Origin: Rhodococcus triatomae BKS 15-14
GTDB lineage: Bacteria; Actinomycetota; Actinomycetes; Mycobacteriales; Mycobacteriaceae
Direction of reading: 5' to 3'
NCBI GenBank assembly: GCA_000341795.1
Contig: AODO01000030.1
Location: 44,202-108,201, forward strand
DNA: 64,000 bases
The notes beneath the pieces were generated by a model, which was not told the DNA's origin, did no database searches, and saw only the letters and a list, made by a program, of their open reading frames with translations. A program made the position numbers and the translations under genes. This document shows, piece by piece, positions 48,128-58,044 of this stretch. Within the stretch, counting starts at the first letter, position 1; every line of letters begins with the position of its first letter.

Positions 48128-49576
48128 TCACACCGGCAAGAGCCCCGAGACGACCGCGGCCAGCTGCTGCGCGTTGCGGCACTCGTGCATCGGCACCACG
48201 TCGGCGTACACGTTCGCGGCGGAGTCGCCACCGCCCCACTGTCCGCGCGGCTCCGGGTTGAGCCAGTGCGTGTGCTTGGCGACGGTCGCCAGATGCGCGA
48301 GCGACGCGAGGTTCGGATCGCGGTAGTTGTTGCGGGCGTCGCCGAGGATGAGCAGCGACGACCGGCTGGTCAGGCTGTGCGCGAACCGTTCCGCGAACAC
48401 CCCGATCGCGTTGCCGTAGTCGGAGTGCCCGTCGTATGCGATCAGGTCGGCTTCACGGATCATCCGCGACATCGACGCACCGAGGTCGGCGCCGGAGTCG
48501 AAGAACCGGGTGACCTCGTCCGTGGTGTCGATGAACGCGAACACCCGGACCCGCGCGAACTGTTCGCGCAGCGCGTGCACGAGCAGCAGTGTGAAGTTCG
48601 AGAAGCCGGCCACCGAGCCCGACACGTCACACAGGACGACGAGTTCAGGACGCGCCGGGCGCGGCTTGCGCAGGACGAGGTCGATGGGGACTCCGCCGGT
48701 GGACATCGATCTGCGCAGGGTCTTGCGGAGGTCGATCGCTCCCGCGCGGGCGCGTTTGCGGCGGGCGGCGAGCCGGCTCGCGAGCTTGCGGGCGAGAGGG
48801 GTGACGGTGCGCCGCAGTGTCTGCATCTCGGCGTCCGAGGCGCGCAGGAAGTCGACCTCCTCGGCGAGTTTCGGCACTCCGTAGCTCGCGACACGCTCCT
48901 TGCCGAGTTGTTCTGCGGACCGGCGGCGCGTCTCGATCTCGACCATCTTGCGGAAATCCGCGATCCGCTGCGCGGCCGTGCGACGGGCGATCTCGGTCGC
49001 GTACTCGTCGGCCCGGCGCTCCTGGTTGTGGGCGTTGCCGAGCAGTCCGTCCAGGATCCGCGTGACCAGGGTGTCGGGACCCACCTCCCGCAGCGCCTGG
49101 TACGCGGAGAACGAGGGACCCTTCGCGGACTGGTACTGCCCCAACTCCTCCACGAGACGAGCCGTCAGCTGCTCGATCAGCTGCATGGACTCCGCCGAGC
49201 CGTCCACGAGCAGGCCGGCGATCAGCTCCCGCAGCGCCTCGAAGTCGACCTCGCCGTTCTCGCCGCGCGGGATCTCGATCTCCGCGTCGCCGCTGCCGTC
49301 GGTGCGGGCGCCGACCGCGGCCGGGAACCACAGGTCGAACAGTGCGTCGTAGGTGGCGCGGTGCGTGGGCCGGCGCAGCAACGCGCACGCCAGGCCCTCG
49401 CGCACCGCCTCCCGGTCGAGCAGGTCGAGCACCGACATCACCTGGCCGGCGTCGACGGTCTCCGACGGTCCGACGGCGATGCCGCGGGTGCGCAGGGCCT
49501 CGACGAAGTCGACGAGGTGCCCGGGCAGCCCGTACGGTGCCGCCGGAATTCCCGGCTTACCTGCGGTGACGGCCAT
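48128..49576 (-). CDS. VWA-domain protein, CoxE-like (Rv2425c-like)
   Basis: A 482-residue protein with a C-terminal von Willebrand A domain. The MIDAS motif is visible as [13 protein letters not shown] (DxSxS), with a later Thr in [11 protein letters not shown] and Asp in [11 protein letters not shown]. The N-terminal half is helical ([21 protein letters not shown]). VWA/MoxR pairs act as chaperones that insert metals or remodel complexes; the client is unknown. AGGAGG precedes ATG 49576, and the MoxR gene is 38 bp upstream. Confidence 0.9.
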   Translation of the reverse strand: MAVTAGKPGIPAAPYGLPGHLVDFVEALRTRGIAVGPSETVDAGQVMSVLDLLDREAVREGLACALLRRPTHRATYDALFDLWFPAAVGARTDGSGDAEIEIPRGENGEVDFEALRELIAGLLVDGSAESMQLIEQLTARLVEELGQYQSAKGPSFSAYQALREVGPDTLVTRILDGLLGNAHNQERRADEYATEIARRTAAQRIADFRKMVEIETRRRSAEQLGKERVASYGVPKLAEEVDFLRASDAEMQTLRRTVTPLARKLASRLAARRKRARAGAIDLRKTLRRSMSTGGVPIDLVLRKPRPARPELVVLCDVSGSVAGFSNFTLLLVHALREQFARVRVFAFIDTTDEVTRFFDSGADLGASMSRMIREADLIAYDGHSDYGNAIGVFAERFAHSLTSRSSLLILGDARNNYRDPNLASLAHLATVAKHTHWLNPEPRGQWGGGDSAANVYADVVPMHECRNAQQLAAVVSGLLPV

Positions 49577-49614
49577 GCCGCGCCTCCTTGGTTGTGCTCT
49601 GCCTCGAACTCGCG

Positions 49615-50502
49615 TCAGTTGAGCCGGAGTTCCGACTCGGCTCGCTGCTGGTCGGCCTGATGCTTGAGGACGACCCCCAGTGTCGAGCGGATCGCGTCGT
49701 CGTCGAGGGTGTCCATGCCGAGCGCGAGCAGGGTGCGGCCCCAGTCGATCGTCTCCGCGACGGAGGGCAGCTTCTTGAGCTGCATGCCGCGCAGCACGCG
49801 GACCGTGCGGACGAGCTGCTCGGCGATCGCCTCGGGCAGCTCGGGCACCCGGCTGGCCAGGATCCGGCGCTCGAGGTCCGCGTCCGGGAAGTCGAGGTGC
49901 AGGAAGAGACAGCGCCGCTTGAGCGCCTCGGACAGCTCGCGTGTGCCGTTGGACGTCAGCACCGTGAACGGTTTGCGGGTCGCGGTGATCGTGCCGAGTT
50001 CGGGGACGGTCACGGCGAAGTCGCTGAGCACCTCGAGCAGCAGGCCCTCGATCTCGACGTCGGCCTTGTCGACCTCGTCGATCAGCAGGACGGTCGGGTC
50101 CTCGCGCCGGATCGCGGTCAGCAGCGGACGCGACAGCAGGAACTCCTCCGCGAAGACGTCCTGCCGCGTCTCGTCCCAGCCGTTCTCCCCGCTCGCCCCG
50201 GCCTGGATGCGCAGGATCTGCTTGGCGTGGTTCCACTCGTACAGCGCGCGCGACTCGTCGACACCCTCGTAGCACTGCAGGCGGACGAGCTCGGCGCCCG
50301 CGGTCTGGGCGACCGCGCGCGACAGCTCGGTCTTGCCGACACCGGCGGGCCCTTCGATCAGGAGAGGCTTGCCCAGCCGGTCCGCGAGGAACACGGCGGT
50401 CGCGGTCCCCTTGTCCGCGAGGTACCCGGTCTCGGCGAGACGGGCGATCACGTCGTCGACGCTCGCGAAGACGGGCGGGGTGGTCGGGAGTGCTCGATCC
50501 AC
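49615..50502 (-). CDS. MoxR-family AAA+ ATPase (Rv2426c-like)
   Basis: A 295-residue AAA+ protein. Walker A GPAGVGKTE (about 36-44), Walker B VLLIDEVDKAD, sensor 1 TSNGTRELSEALKRRC and an Arg finger region are complete. It probably remodels a client together with the VWA protein encoded next. ATG at 50502 follows AAAGG. It is 39 bp downstream of proA on the same strand. Confidence 0.92.
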   Translation of the reverse strand: MDRALPTTPPVFASVDDVIARLAETGYLADKGTATAVFLADRLGKPLLIEGPAGVGKTELSRAVAQTAGAELVRLQCYEGVDESRALYEWNHAKQILRIQAGASGENGWDETRQDVFAEEFLLSRPLLTAIRREDPTVLLIDEVDKADVEIEGLLLEVLSDFAVTVPELGTITATRKPFTVLTSNGTRELSEALKRRCLFLHLDFPDADLERRILASRVPELPEAIAEQLVRTVRVLRGMQLKKLPSVAETIDWGRTLLALGMDTLDDDAIRSTLGVVLKHQADQQRAESELRLN

Positions 50503-50541
50503 GGGGGAACCTTTCGTACGGGCCGGGATGTCGGGGCCGGG

Positions 50542-51816
50542 TCAGGCGGGGCGGATGTGGCCGTCGCCCCACACCACCCACTTGGTGGAGGTGAGCTCGG
50601 GCAGGCCCATCGGGCCCCGGGCGTGCAGCTTCTGCGTGGAGATGCCGATCTCGGCGCCGAACCCGAACTGCTCGCCGTCGGTGAACGCGGTCGAGGCGTT
50701 GACCATGACGGCCGCCGCGTCCACGCGGGCGGAGAACTCGCGGGCGGCGGACAGGTCGTCGGTGACGATCGCCTCGGTGTGACCGGTGCCGTAGACGTCG
50801 ATGTGCGCGACGGCGGCGTCAAGGTCGGCGACGACCTTCATCGCGATGTCGAGGGTGAGGTACTCCTGGGTCCAGTCGTCCTCCGTCGCCGGAACCTGAC
50901 CCTCGAGATCGCCGTGGATGACGACGCCCGCGGTCTGCAGTGCCTGCGTCAGCGCGGGAACCGCGGTCTCGGCGATGCCGGCGTCGATCAGCACGGTCTC
51001 GGCGGTGTTGCACACGCTGGGGCGCCGCGTCTTGGCGTTCAGCACGATGGTCACGGCCTTCTCCAGGTCGGCGGCAGAGTGGACGTAGACGTGGCAGTTG
51101 CCGACACCGGTCTCGATGGTCGGCACGGTGGCGTTCCGGACGACGGTGTCGATCAGGCCGGCTCCACCGCGCGGGATGACCACGTCGACGAGGCCGCGGG
51201 CCTGGATGAGGTGGGTGACCGAGGAGCGGTCCTCGGAGGGCAGCAACTGCACCGCGTCTGCGGGCAGTCCCTGCGCGGTGAGTGCGGTCCGCAGCACGTC
51301 GACGAGTGCGGCGTTCGAGTTCTTCGCGGACGACGAGCCACGCAACAGAGCGGCGTTGCCGGACTTCAGTGCGAGCCCGAAGGCGTCGACGGTGACGTTC
51401 GGGCGCGCCTCGTAGACCATGCCGACGACGCCGAGCGGAACCCGGAGCTGCCGGATCTCGAGCCCGTTCGGCAGCGTGGAGCCGCGTACGACCTCCCCGA
51501 CCGGGTCGGCGAGACCGGCGACCTGACGCAGGCCGGACGCGATGCCGTCGATGCGGTCGTGGGTGAGCCGGAGACGATCGAGCAGCGAATCCTCGGTCCC
51601 GGCGGCGCGTGCGGTGTCGATGTCGACGGCGTTGGCCGCGAGGACCGTGTCGGCGGCGGCGAGAGTCGCGTCCGCCGCTGCGTGCAGCGCGGCATCCTTC
51701 CGGGCCGTCGTCAGCAGGGCCAGGGTCCGGGACGCGACCCGCGCCCGGCGGGCCGCGCCGTGCACGGCTTCCCGGACGGTGTCGCTCGCCTGTGCTTGAT
51801 CGTTCACCGCGGTCAT
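50542..51816 (-). CDS. proA: Gamma-glutamyl phosphate reductase
   Basis: A 424-residue ProA of the aldehyde dehydrogenase superfamily that reduces gamma-glutamyl phosphate with NADPH in proline synthesis. [34 protein letters not shown] is the nucleotide site, the catalytic Cys is in [13 protein letters not shown], and [18 protein letters not shown] sequence ([13 protein letters not shown]) closes the fold. ATG at 51816 is the family start; the 20-residue upstream extension is not used. It leads the proA-MoxR-VWA run. Confidence 0.95.
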   Translation of the reverse strand: MTAVNDQAQASDTVREAVHGAARRARVASRTLALLTTARKDAALHAAADATLAAADTVLAANAVDIDTARAAGTEDSLLDRLRLTHDRIDGIASGLRQVAGLADPVGEVVRGSTLPNGLEIRQLRVPLGVVGMVYEARPNVTVDAFGLALKSGNAALLRGSSSAKNSNAALVDVLRTALTAQGLPADAVQLLPSEDRSSVTHLIQARGLVDVVIPRGGAGLIDTVVRNATVPTIETGVGNCHVYVHSAADLEKAVTIVLNAKTRRPSVCNTAETVLIDAGIAETAVPALTQALQTAGVVIHGDLEGQVPATEDDWTQEYLTLDIAMKVVADLDAAVAHIDVYGTGHTEAIVTDDLSAAREFSARVDAAAVMVNASTAFTDGEQFGFGAEIGISTQKLHARGPMGLPELTSTKWVVWGDGHIRPA

Positions 51817-52154
51817 GAGTACAGAGTAGCGAGCGCTAAGTGGACGCAGGTCGGTCGCCCGGTGCTTCGACACGCGGAGTCGGGGACGAGTTCGACATGA
51901 CCGCGAACCATTGTTAGCGTGGCGAAGTTACGCGCCGGCGCTCCGAGCCGCGGCACCGTCCGAACAGCCGGTGCGCAGCAGCAGGTTTGGAGCACTGCCA
52001 CGAGCCAGAGCCATCCGGCGGGGGCCGGAGAAGAGCCACAGGGCCGTGTGCCGACACCCGGCCGGCGCGCCGCCGAGCGGGCGACGAAAAGATGCGTGCA
52101 TCAGGTACGTGCTCCGCCGGTGCGGCACCGCGCTGCGCAAGGACAGCGCCGACA
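51817..52154. other. Long divergent leader region between proA and the MFS gene
   Basis: About 340 bp without a convincing gene. Open frames cross it but lack ribosome-binding sites. It is GC-rich with several short inverted repeats, for example GGTGCGGCACC near 52120, and CCATTGTTAGCG near 51910 marks a locally AT-richer promoter-like spot. I tested it by eye for cobalamin, SAM-IV and TPP riboswitch cores and could not fit any. A structured mRNA leader for the permease remains possible. Confidence 0.4.
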
Positions 52155-53609
52155 ATGAACGCACAATCACAGATCAGCAGTGCAGACATCGCGGCATCAC
52201 CGGAGGTCACGGTGGTGGACGAGTCCGCGGTCAAGCGGGCCGTCAAGGCCACGATGCTCGGAAACGCCATGGAGTGGTTCGACTTCGGCATCTACGCCTA
52301 CCTGGCCACCACGATCGGCAAGGTGTTCTTCCCCGACGTCGGGGGTGCCACCCAGTTGCTGTCGACGTTCGCCATCTTCGCGGCGGCCTTCCTGGTCCGC
52401 CCACTCGGCGGGCTGTTCTTCGGGCCGCTCGGCGACCGAATCGGCCGCAAGAAGGTCCTGGCCACGACGATCATCCTGATGGCGGGCAGCACCTTCGCGA
52501 TCGGCCTGATCCCGAGCCACGCCTCGATCGGGGTGGCCGCGCCGATCCTCCTCGTCACCCTGCGGTTGGTGCAGGGATTCTCGACGGGCGGCGAGTACGG
52601 GGGTGCCAGCACCTTCGTCGCCGAGTACGCACCGGATCGACGCCGCGGATACTTCGCGAGCTTCCTCGAACTCGGCACACTCGCCGGCTACGTGGCCGCG
52701 GCGTCCCTGGTCACGGCGATCCAGTGGCTGACGACGGAGGAAGCGCTCCTCGACTGGGCCTGGCGCATCCCGTTCCTCGTCGCCGGCCCCCTCGGACTGA
52801 TCGGGCTGTACCTGCGGTTGCGTCTCGAGGAGACGCCCGCGTTCCAGGCGTTCGAGGCGAGCCGGTCGGAGGACGACGCCCCCGTGAAGGTCGGCGCCCT
52901 GGACAAGCTCCGCGAGACCCTGGCCGGAAGCTGGCGTCCGATGTTGCTGTGCATCGTCCTGGTGGCTACCTACAACATCGCGCACTACGGGCTCCTGACC
53001 TACATGCCCACCTACCTGTCGAACACCCTCGGCTACGACGAGACCCACGGCCTGCTGCTGATGATCGTGGTCATGGTCGCGATGATGGCGGTGATCACGC
53101 GCGTCGGCGCACTGTCCGACAAGTACGGACGGAAGCCGTTGCTGCTCATCGGCTTCACCGGATTCCTCGTGCTGTCCCTGCCGGCCTACCTGCTGATCGG
53201 GGTCGGCGGATACGTCCCCGTCCTGCTCGGGCTCGCGGTGCTGGGCGCACTTCTCCTCCTCTTCGTCGGCGTGTTTCCCGCGGTGCTGCCCGCACTGTTC
53301 CCGACAGGCGTGCGCTACGGCGCGCTGGCCATCGCGTACAACGTCGCGGTGTCCCTGTTCGGCGGTACGACACCACTCGCCGTGACGGCCCTCGAGAACG
53401 CCACCGGCAGCAGTCTCGTTGCCCCGCTGTACGTGTCGACGGCCGCGCTGATCGGAGGGCTCGCAGTCCTCATGATTCCGGAAACGGCCCGTCGTCCGCT
53501 CGAAGGTTCGCCGCCGGCGGTGGCGACCGAATCCGAGGCCCGCGCCGTGTTGCGTCGCATCCGGGCACGCGCCGCCCGGGGACGACGACTCGAGGCCGAC
53601 CGCGCCTGA
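52155..53609 (+). CDS. MFS transporter of the metabolite:H+ symporter (ProP-like) family
   Basis: A 484-residue 12-helix permease. GNAMEWFDFGIYAYLATTIGKVFFP in helix 1, GPLGDRIGRKKVLATTIILMA in loop 2-3, LVQGFSTGGEYGGASTFVAEYAP in helix 4 and the second RxGRR-type loop SDKYGRKPLLLIG mark the MHS family (ProP, KgtP, ShiA). Proline/betaine or an organic acid are typical substrates. Divergence from proA and proximity to ectoine genes make an osmolyte plausible, but this is inference. ATG at 52155 is used because family homology begins shortly after. Confidence 0.87.
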   Translation: MNAQSQISSADIAASPEVTVVDESAVKRAVKATMLGNAMEWFDFGIYAYLATTIGKVFFPDVGGATQLLSTFAIFAAAFLVRPLGGLFFGPLGDRIGRKKVLATTIILMAGSTFAIGLIPSHASIGVAAPILLVTLRLVQGFSTGGEYGGASTFVAEYAPDRRRGYFASFLELGTLAGYVAAASLVTAIQWLTTEEALLDWAWRIPFLVAGPLGLIGLYLRLRLEETPAFQAFEASRSEDDAPVKVGALDKLRETLAGSWRPMLLCIVLVATYNIAHYGLLTYMPTYLSNTLGYDETHGLLLMIVVMVAMMAVITRVGALSDKYGRKPLLLIGFTGFLVLSLPAYLLIGVGGYVPVLLGLAVLGALLLLFVGVFPAVLPALFPTGVRYGALAIAYNVAVSLFGGTTPLAVTALENATGSSLVAPLYVSTAALIGGLAVLMIPETARRPLEGSPPAVATESEARAVLRRIRARAARGRRLEADRA

Positions 53610-53686
53610 GCCGCCGGCGGGCGCCCGCGCCGGGGGGCCGTCGCGGCACATCGGGAGCGAGAACCGATCACGCTAACGTGAGGGTC

Positions 53687-54556
53687 ATGGCTTCGAGTGT
53701 GACGGTCCTCGGCAGCGTCAACATGGATCTGGTCGCGACGACCGCCACCCGTCCTGCGGGCGGGGAAACGGTGCTGGGCACCGCCTTCGCCGCCGGTCCG
53801 GGTGGCAAGGGTTCGAACCAGGCGATCGCCGCTGCCCGCGCCGGCGCCCGGGCGAGTTTCCTCGGTGCGGTCGGCGACGACGACTTCGCCGCGTCGTTGC
53901 GGGACGTCCTCGTCGACGCCGATGTCGCCACGGACCTGCTCCGCTCGACCCCCGGCCCGAGCGGGGTGGCGGTCATCGTCGTCGACGAGGCGGGCGAGAA
54001 CTCGATCGTCGTGGTGCCGGGGGCGAACGGCGGGTTCACGCATCTCGGCGATGCGGAGTTGGCGCGGATCGCGGAGTCGGACGCGCTGCTGTGCCAGCTG
54101 GAGATCCCGATGGCGACGATCGTCGCGGGTGCCGAGCACGCGCACTCCTCGGGCACGGTCGTCTTCCTGAATCCGTCTCCGGTCCAGCCCCTTCCGGCCG
54201 ATCTCGTCGCGTCGATCGATGTCGTGATCGTCAACGAGACCGAGGCGACGCAGCTCGGTTCGGCGACCGTGGAGCGGGTGCCTCACGTCGTGACGACCCT
54301 CGGCCACCGCGGCGCGCGGTGGCGTGGGCCGGACGGCACCACGATCGACGTCGCGGCGCCCGCGGTCGCGGTCGTCGACACCACCGGTGCGGGCGACGCC
54401 TTCGCGGGCACACTGGCCGCGTGCTGGGGCCTGGGTCCCGAGACGGCGCTTCGCCGTGCGGTGTTCGCAGGTGCACTCGCGACGACCCGGGCCGGCGCGG
54501 CGGCGTCCTCCCCCACCGCAGGTGAGGTGGACGCGCTGCTCGCCCGTCACTCGTGA
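53687..54556 (+). CDS. rbsK: Ribokinase (PfkB family)
   Basis: A 289-residue sugar kinase. VLGSVNMDLVA and GPGGKGSNQAIAAARAGA form the ribose site, VVDTTGAGDAFAGTLAACW carries the catalytic Asp and anion hole, and VIVNETEATQLG is the other PfkB signature. It phosphorylates ribose at O5. An in-frame GTG at 53678 would add three residues. No ribose transporter is nearby. Confidence 0.9.
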   Translation: MASSVTVLGSVNMDLVATTATRPAGGETVLGTAFAAGPGGKGSNQAIAAARAGARASFLGAVGDDDFAASLRDVLVDADVATDLLRSTPGPSGVAVIVVDEAGENSIVVVPGANGGFTHLGDAELARIAESDALLCQLEIPMATIVAGAEHAHSSGTVVFLNPSPVQPLPADLVASIDVVIVNETEATQLGSATVERVPHVVTTLGHRGARWRGPDGTTIDVAAPAVAVVDTTGAGDAFAGTLAACWGLGPETALRRAVFAGALATTRAGAAASSPTAGEVDALLARHS

Positions 54557-54620
54557 GGGCACGGCCGCCGCCCCTTCCCCCGATCGTTCGCCTGACATAG
54601 CATCACCGCACCGCGGCCAC

Positions 54621-54636
54621 AGTGAGGCAGATCACA
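54621..54636 (+). promoter_or_regulatory. CRP/GlxR-type site upstream of fadD15
   Basis: AGTGAGGCAGATCACA fits the consensus TGTGA-N6-TCACA except for the first base. A -10-like TAGCAT (54598-54603) lies just upstream, so binding here would sit downstream of the transcription start and favour repression. Confidence 0.5.
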
Positions 54637-54661
54637 GGCCGCCCTCGGGACTGGAGTGCGA

Positions 54662-56470
54662 ATGAACCGGACAGTTGCGGGCAAGACCATCGCCGACCTC
54701 GTCTTCCGCGCCGCGGAGGCCTACGGGGACCGGCCGGCGGCCCGCTGGCAGAGCGAACCGGACCACTGGGAGCAGTTCTCCTACCGGGAGCTGGCCGAGC
54801 GAGTGGACGAGTTCGGCTCCGGCCTGATCGAGCTCGGACTGGACGTCGGCGACCGGGTCGCCGTCCTCGCGAGCACCCGCCCCGACTGGTCGGTCGCCCA
54901 CCTCGCCATCGTCGCCGCGGGAGGCGTCCACGTCTCGGTCTACCCGACCAACTCGCCCGACGAGTGCGCGTGGGTGGTCGGCAACTCCGAGGCCCGCGGC
55001 ATCGTGTGCGAGAACGCCGAGCAGGTCGCGAAGATCCTCGCGGTCCGCGACCAGCTGCCCGCGCTGGAATGGATCGCGGTGCTGGACGACGACGCGGTGA
55101 ACGACGAGACCGGGAACGTCGCGATTCCCGCCGAGGAGATCCGCCGCCGTGGCCGCGAACGGGATTCGGCGGAACTCCGCCGCCGGTCCGCCGCCGTCGA
55201 CCCCACCGATCCGTACGTCTTCATGTACACGTCGGGAACGACAGGCCCACCCAAGGGATGCGTGCTCTCCCACGGCAACTACCGCGCGATCATGACGGCG
55301 AACGACGGTCTCGACGCTCTCGACGGCGTCACCTCGGACAAGGACATGGTGCTGTACCTGTTCCTGCCCCTGGCACACGCGTTCGCGTTGCTGTTCCAGC
55401 TGATGGCGTTCGACCGCGGTGGCGTCATCGCGTACTGGGGCGGTGACACCACCCGCATCGTCGGCGAGGTGATGGCCGTCAAGCCGACTCATCTGCCGTC
55501 GGTGCCGCGTGTCTTCGAGAAGATCTACACCCTGGCGGTCGGCTCGAAACCCGCCGAGGAACAGGAACGGATCCTCGGGGCCGCCGCGCTCGGAGTCCGG
55601 GTCCGCGACCTGCAGCACGCGGGCGAGCCGGTGCCCGCGCAGTTGCAGGAGACGTTCGACGCCGCCGAGGCCGCACTGTTCCAGGGCGTCCGCGCCCTGT
55701 TCGGCGGCAACCTCGACCTCGCGATCACCGGTGCGGCCCCGATCGCGAAGGAGATCCTCGAGTTCTTCTACGGCTGCGGCGTTCCACTGATGGAAGGCTT
55801 CGGAATGACCGAGACCTCCACCGGCGCGACGGTCAACACCGTCAAGCACCACCGCTTCGGAACGGTCGGCAGGCCGCTGCCCGGCATCGAGGCGCGCATC
55901 GCCGAGGACGGGGAGTTGCTCATCAAGGGTGACAACGTTTTCCAGGGCTACTACAAGATGGCGGACGCCTCGTTCGGCGCCGTTGCGGACGGGTGGTTGC
56001 ACACCGGCGACCTGGCGTCGATCGACGACGACGGCTACGTCTCCATCGTCGGCCGCAAGAAGGACATCATCGTCACCTCGGGCGGCAAGAATCTGACGCC
56101 GGCCAACCTGGAGAACGATCTCAAGCGGTCACCGTGGATCAGCCAGGCCGTCATGTACGGGGATCGTCGCCCCTACCCGGTGGTGCTGGTGACGCTCGAT
56201 CCGGAAACGGTGCTGCCGTGGGCGCAGGCGCAGGGCCTGCCGCAGTCGGTCGCAGAGCTCGCCCGCCATCCGATGGTGATCGAGCTCGTCCAGCAGGCCG
56301 TGGACGCGGCGAACGCGAAACTCGCTCAGCCCGAACAGGTCAAGAAGGTCGCCATCGCCGACCGGGACCTGGCGCAAGAGACGGGCGAGCTGACGCCGAC
56401 GTTGAAGATCAAGCGCACGGTGGTCGGCGAGAACTTCGCAGACGTGTTCGACGCCCTGTACGCGGACTGA
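54662..56470 (+). CDS. fadD15: Long-chain fatty-acid--CoA ligase (FadD15-like)
   Basis: A 602-residue ANL-superfamily ligase. The P-loop YTSGTTGPPKGCVLSH is at about 189-204, GFGMTETSTGATVN is motif A5, GWLHTGDLASIDDDGYVSIVGRKKDIIVTSGGKNLTP spans the hinge and A8, and the catalytic Lys is in PTLKIKR near the end. It activates long-chain fatty acids to acyl-CoA via acyl-AMP. ATG at 54662 follows GGAG; a GTG six bases earlier is possible. Confidence 0.92.
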   Translation: MNRTVAGKTIADLVFRAAEAYGDRPAARWQSEPDHWEQFSYRELAERVDEFGSGLIELGLDVGDRVAVLASTRPDWSVAHLAIVAAGGVHVSVYPTNSPDECAWVVGNSEARGIVCENAEQVAKILAVRDQLPALEWIAVLDDDAVNDETGNVAIPAEEIRRRGRERDSAELRRRSAAVDPTDPYVFMYTSGTTGPPKGCVLSHGNYRAIMTANDGLDALDGVTSDKDMVLYLFLPLAHAFALLFQLMAFDRGGVIAYWGGDTTRIVGEVMAVKPTHLPSVPRVFEKIYTLAVGSKPAEEQERILGAAALGVRVRDLQHAGEPVPAQLQETFDAAEAALFQGVRALFGGNLDLAITGAAPIAKEILEFFYGCGVPLMEGFGMTETSTGATVNTVKHHRFGTVGRPLPGIEARIAEDGELLIKGDNVFQGYYKMADASFGAVADGWLHTGDLASIDDDGYVSIVGRKKDIIVTSGGKNLTPANLENDLKRSPWISQAVMYGDRRPYPVVLVTLDPETVLPWAQAQGLPQSVAELARHPMVIELVQQAVDAANAKLAQPEQVKKVAIADRDLAQETGELTPTLKIKRTVVGENFADVFDALYAD

Positions 56471-56480
56471 CGCGACGGGT

Positions 56481-56512
56481 CGCGTTCGCCGGGTCACGCC
56501 TCGGCGAACGCG
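56481..56512. terminator. Hairpin overlapping the end of the HhH gene
   Basis: CGCGTTCGCCG (56481-56491) pairs with CGGCGAACGCG (56502-56512). The minus-strand stop of the HhH gene falls in the loop, so the sequence can end fadD15 and the facing gene at once. Confidence 0.7.
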
Positions 56513-56709
56513 AGCCCCCGCTCGGACAATTCCTCTCCGAGGATCCGGACGGCCTTGGGCCCGACGCCGTGGATCGCGAGGAGCGATTTCGCGCTCACCG
56601 CCGTCAGGTGCTCGAACCGGGTGTATCCGCGCGCCGCGAGTTCGCGCGCGGCCACCGTGCCGATGGTCCGCGGGAACTCGGTCGCCGGAGATTCCGCCGA
56701 GCCCGTCAC
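56494..56709 (-). CDS. Small helix-hairpin-helix protein
   Basis: A 71-residue protein whose core, IGTVAARELAARGYTRFEHLTAVSAKSLLAIHGVGPKAVRILGEEL, is an RNA polymerase alpha-CTD/HhH-like fold (IHGVGPKA is the hairpin). Such small proteins occur beside enzymes in actinobacteria without known function. The GTG start is four bases inside the amidohydrolase stop (GTGA), indicating coupled expression. Confidence 0.75.
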   Translation of the reverse strand: MTGSAESPATEFPRTIGTVAARELAARGYTRFEHLTAVSAKSLLAIHGVGPKAVRILGEELSERGLAFAEA

Positions 56710-57938
56710 GCGTCACCCAGCCACTCCAGGGCCGCGGCCACCAACGCCGCGACACCGGTGTCCAGTGTCGGCCGAACCACCGGCGCGAACTGTGGTGAAT
56801 GGTTGGACGGCAACGGCTTCCCATCCGTGACGTCGAACCCACCGATGAACCAGTACGCCAGTGGCACACCGAGTTCGGTGGCGAGGTCGCCCACGTCCTC
56901 ACTGCCCGACACGGGCCCGATCTCGAGCACCTTGTCCGCGCCGAGCAGTCCGCGCAGTGCGTCGAGCGTCCGCTTGGTGGCGTCGGGGTCGTTCACGGTC
57001 AGCGGGAAACTGTTCAGGTCGGTGATCTCCGGTGGCTTCGGTGCCCGCGACGCCTCGGACTCGGCGTTCGCGATGCGCGTGATGCCCTCCGCGAGTTGGT
57101 CGGAGACGTGCTGGTCGAACGAGCGGGTGTTGACCTTGAGTACCGCCTCGTCCGGGATGACGTTCTCCTTGGTCCCCGCCTGGAAGGAGCCGACGGTGAC
57201 GACGGCGGGACTGGTCGGCGAGACCTCACGGGAGACGAGCGTCTGCAACCGCATCACCGTCGAGGCACCCATCACCACCGGGTCGATGCACTGGTCGGGC
57301 GTCGAGCCGTGTCCCCCGCGGCCGAACATCCGGATCTGCACGCTCCGCGCGGCCGCCATCGCGGTTCCCGGACTGGCGAAGGCCGACCCCACCGGCCCGG
57401 GCATGACGTGCTGCCCGAGCACGACGCACGGGCGCGGGATCACGTCGTAGAGGCCGTCGTCGATCATGCGGCGCGCGCCGTCGCCGAGTTCCTCGGCCGG
57501 CTGGAACAGCGCGATCACCGTGCCCGTCCAGCGCTCGCGCGCCTTCGCGAGCAGGTCGGCGGCCCCGAGCAGGCAGGTGACGTGCATGTCGTGCCCGCAG
57601 GCGTGCATCACCGGCACCGTGTCCCCGTCGGCGTTCACCGCGGTCGCGGTGGACGCGTACTCCAGCCCGGTGTCCTCCCGCACGGGCAGTGCGTCCATGT
57701 CGGCGCGGAGCAGCACCACCGGGCCGTCTCCGTTGACCAGGACACCGACGACCCCGGTACCGCCGATTCCGCTCGTCACGGCGTACCCGGACGCGGCGAG
57801 CCGCTCGGCGACGATGCCCGCCGTGCGGTGCTCGGCGTACGACAGTTCGGGGTTCGCATGCAGGTCGCGGTACAGGTCGGCGAGGCCGGGGGCGATCTCG
57901 GCGAAGCCCGTCAGTGCGGGATGCTCGGCAACGGTCAT
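56706..57938 (-). CDS. M20-family amidohydrolase
   Basis: A 410-residue peptidase M20D/HipO-type metalloenzyme. Metal ligands: MHACGHDMHV (Cys-x-His), FQPAEELGDGA (Glu pair), GQHVMPGPVG (His) and the late NHSPQFAP (His). It should release an acyl group from an amino acid or a similar amide (hippurate, indole-acetyl amino acid or aminobenzoyl-glutamate type). ATG at 57938 is taken over the three-codon upstream ATG. Substrate unknown. Confidence 0.9.
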   Translation of the reverse strand: MTVAEHPALTGFAEIAPGLADLYRDLHANPELSYAEHRTAGIVAERLAASGYAVTSGIGGTGVVGVLVNGDGPVVLLRADMDALPVREDTGLEYASTATAVNADGDTVPVMHACGHDMHVTCLLGAADLLAKARERWTGTVIALFQPAEELGDGARRMIDDGLYDVIPRPCVVLGQHVMPGPVGSAFASPGTAMAAARSVQIRMFGRGGHGSTPDQCIDPVVMGASTVMRLQTLVSREVSPTSPAVVTVGSFQAGTKENVIPDEAVLKVNTRSFDQHVSDQLAEGITRIANAESEASRAPKPPEITDLNSFPLTVNDPDATKRTLDALRGLLGADKVLEIGPVSGSEDVGDLATELGVPLAYWFIGGFDVTDGKPLPSNHSPQFAPVVRPTLDTGVAALVAAALEWLGDA

Positions 57939-58044
57939 CGTCCACACCTACCACGCCCCGTGCCGGTCGTCGGGAAGGGTGCCGGACAGTGGACGGTGTC
58001 GGCCGTGGGCTGACCCTGTCGGGGCGGTCCGGCACGATGGACCC

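Noticed and set aside
49588..51900. A 770-codon plus-strand frame opposite proA, the MoxR gene and part of the VWA gene
   Set aside because: It spans several real genes on the other strand and has no recognisable domain; it is a third-position GC artefact.
51900..52154. Possible cobalamin riboswitch upstream of the MFS gene
   Set aside because: A GAGCCAGAGCC-like stretch suggested it, but the conserved GCCACTG and B12-box elements are not present in the required order.
51911..54556. An 881-codon frame running through the MFS gene and into ribokinase
   Set aside because: Only its last part is the ribokinase frame. The first 590 codons read the MFS gene in the wrong frame, and the ribokinase start at 53687 matches the family.
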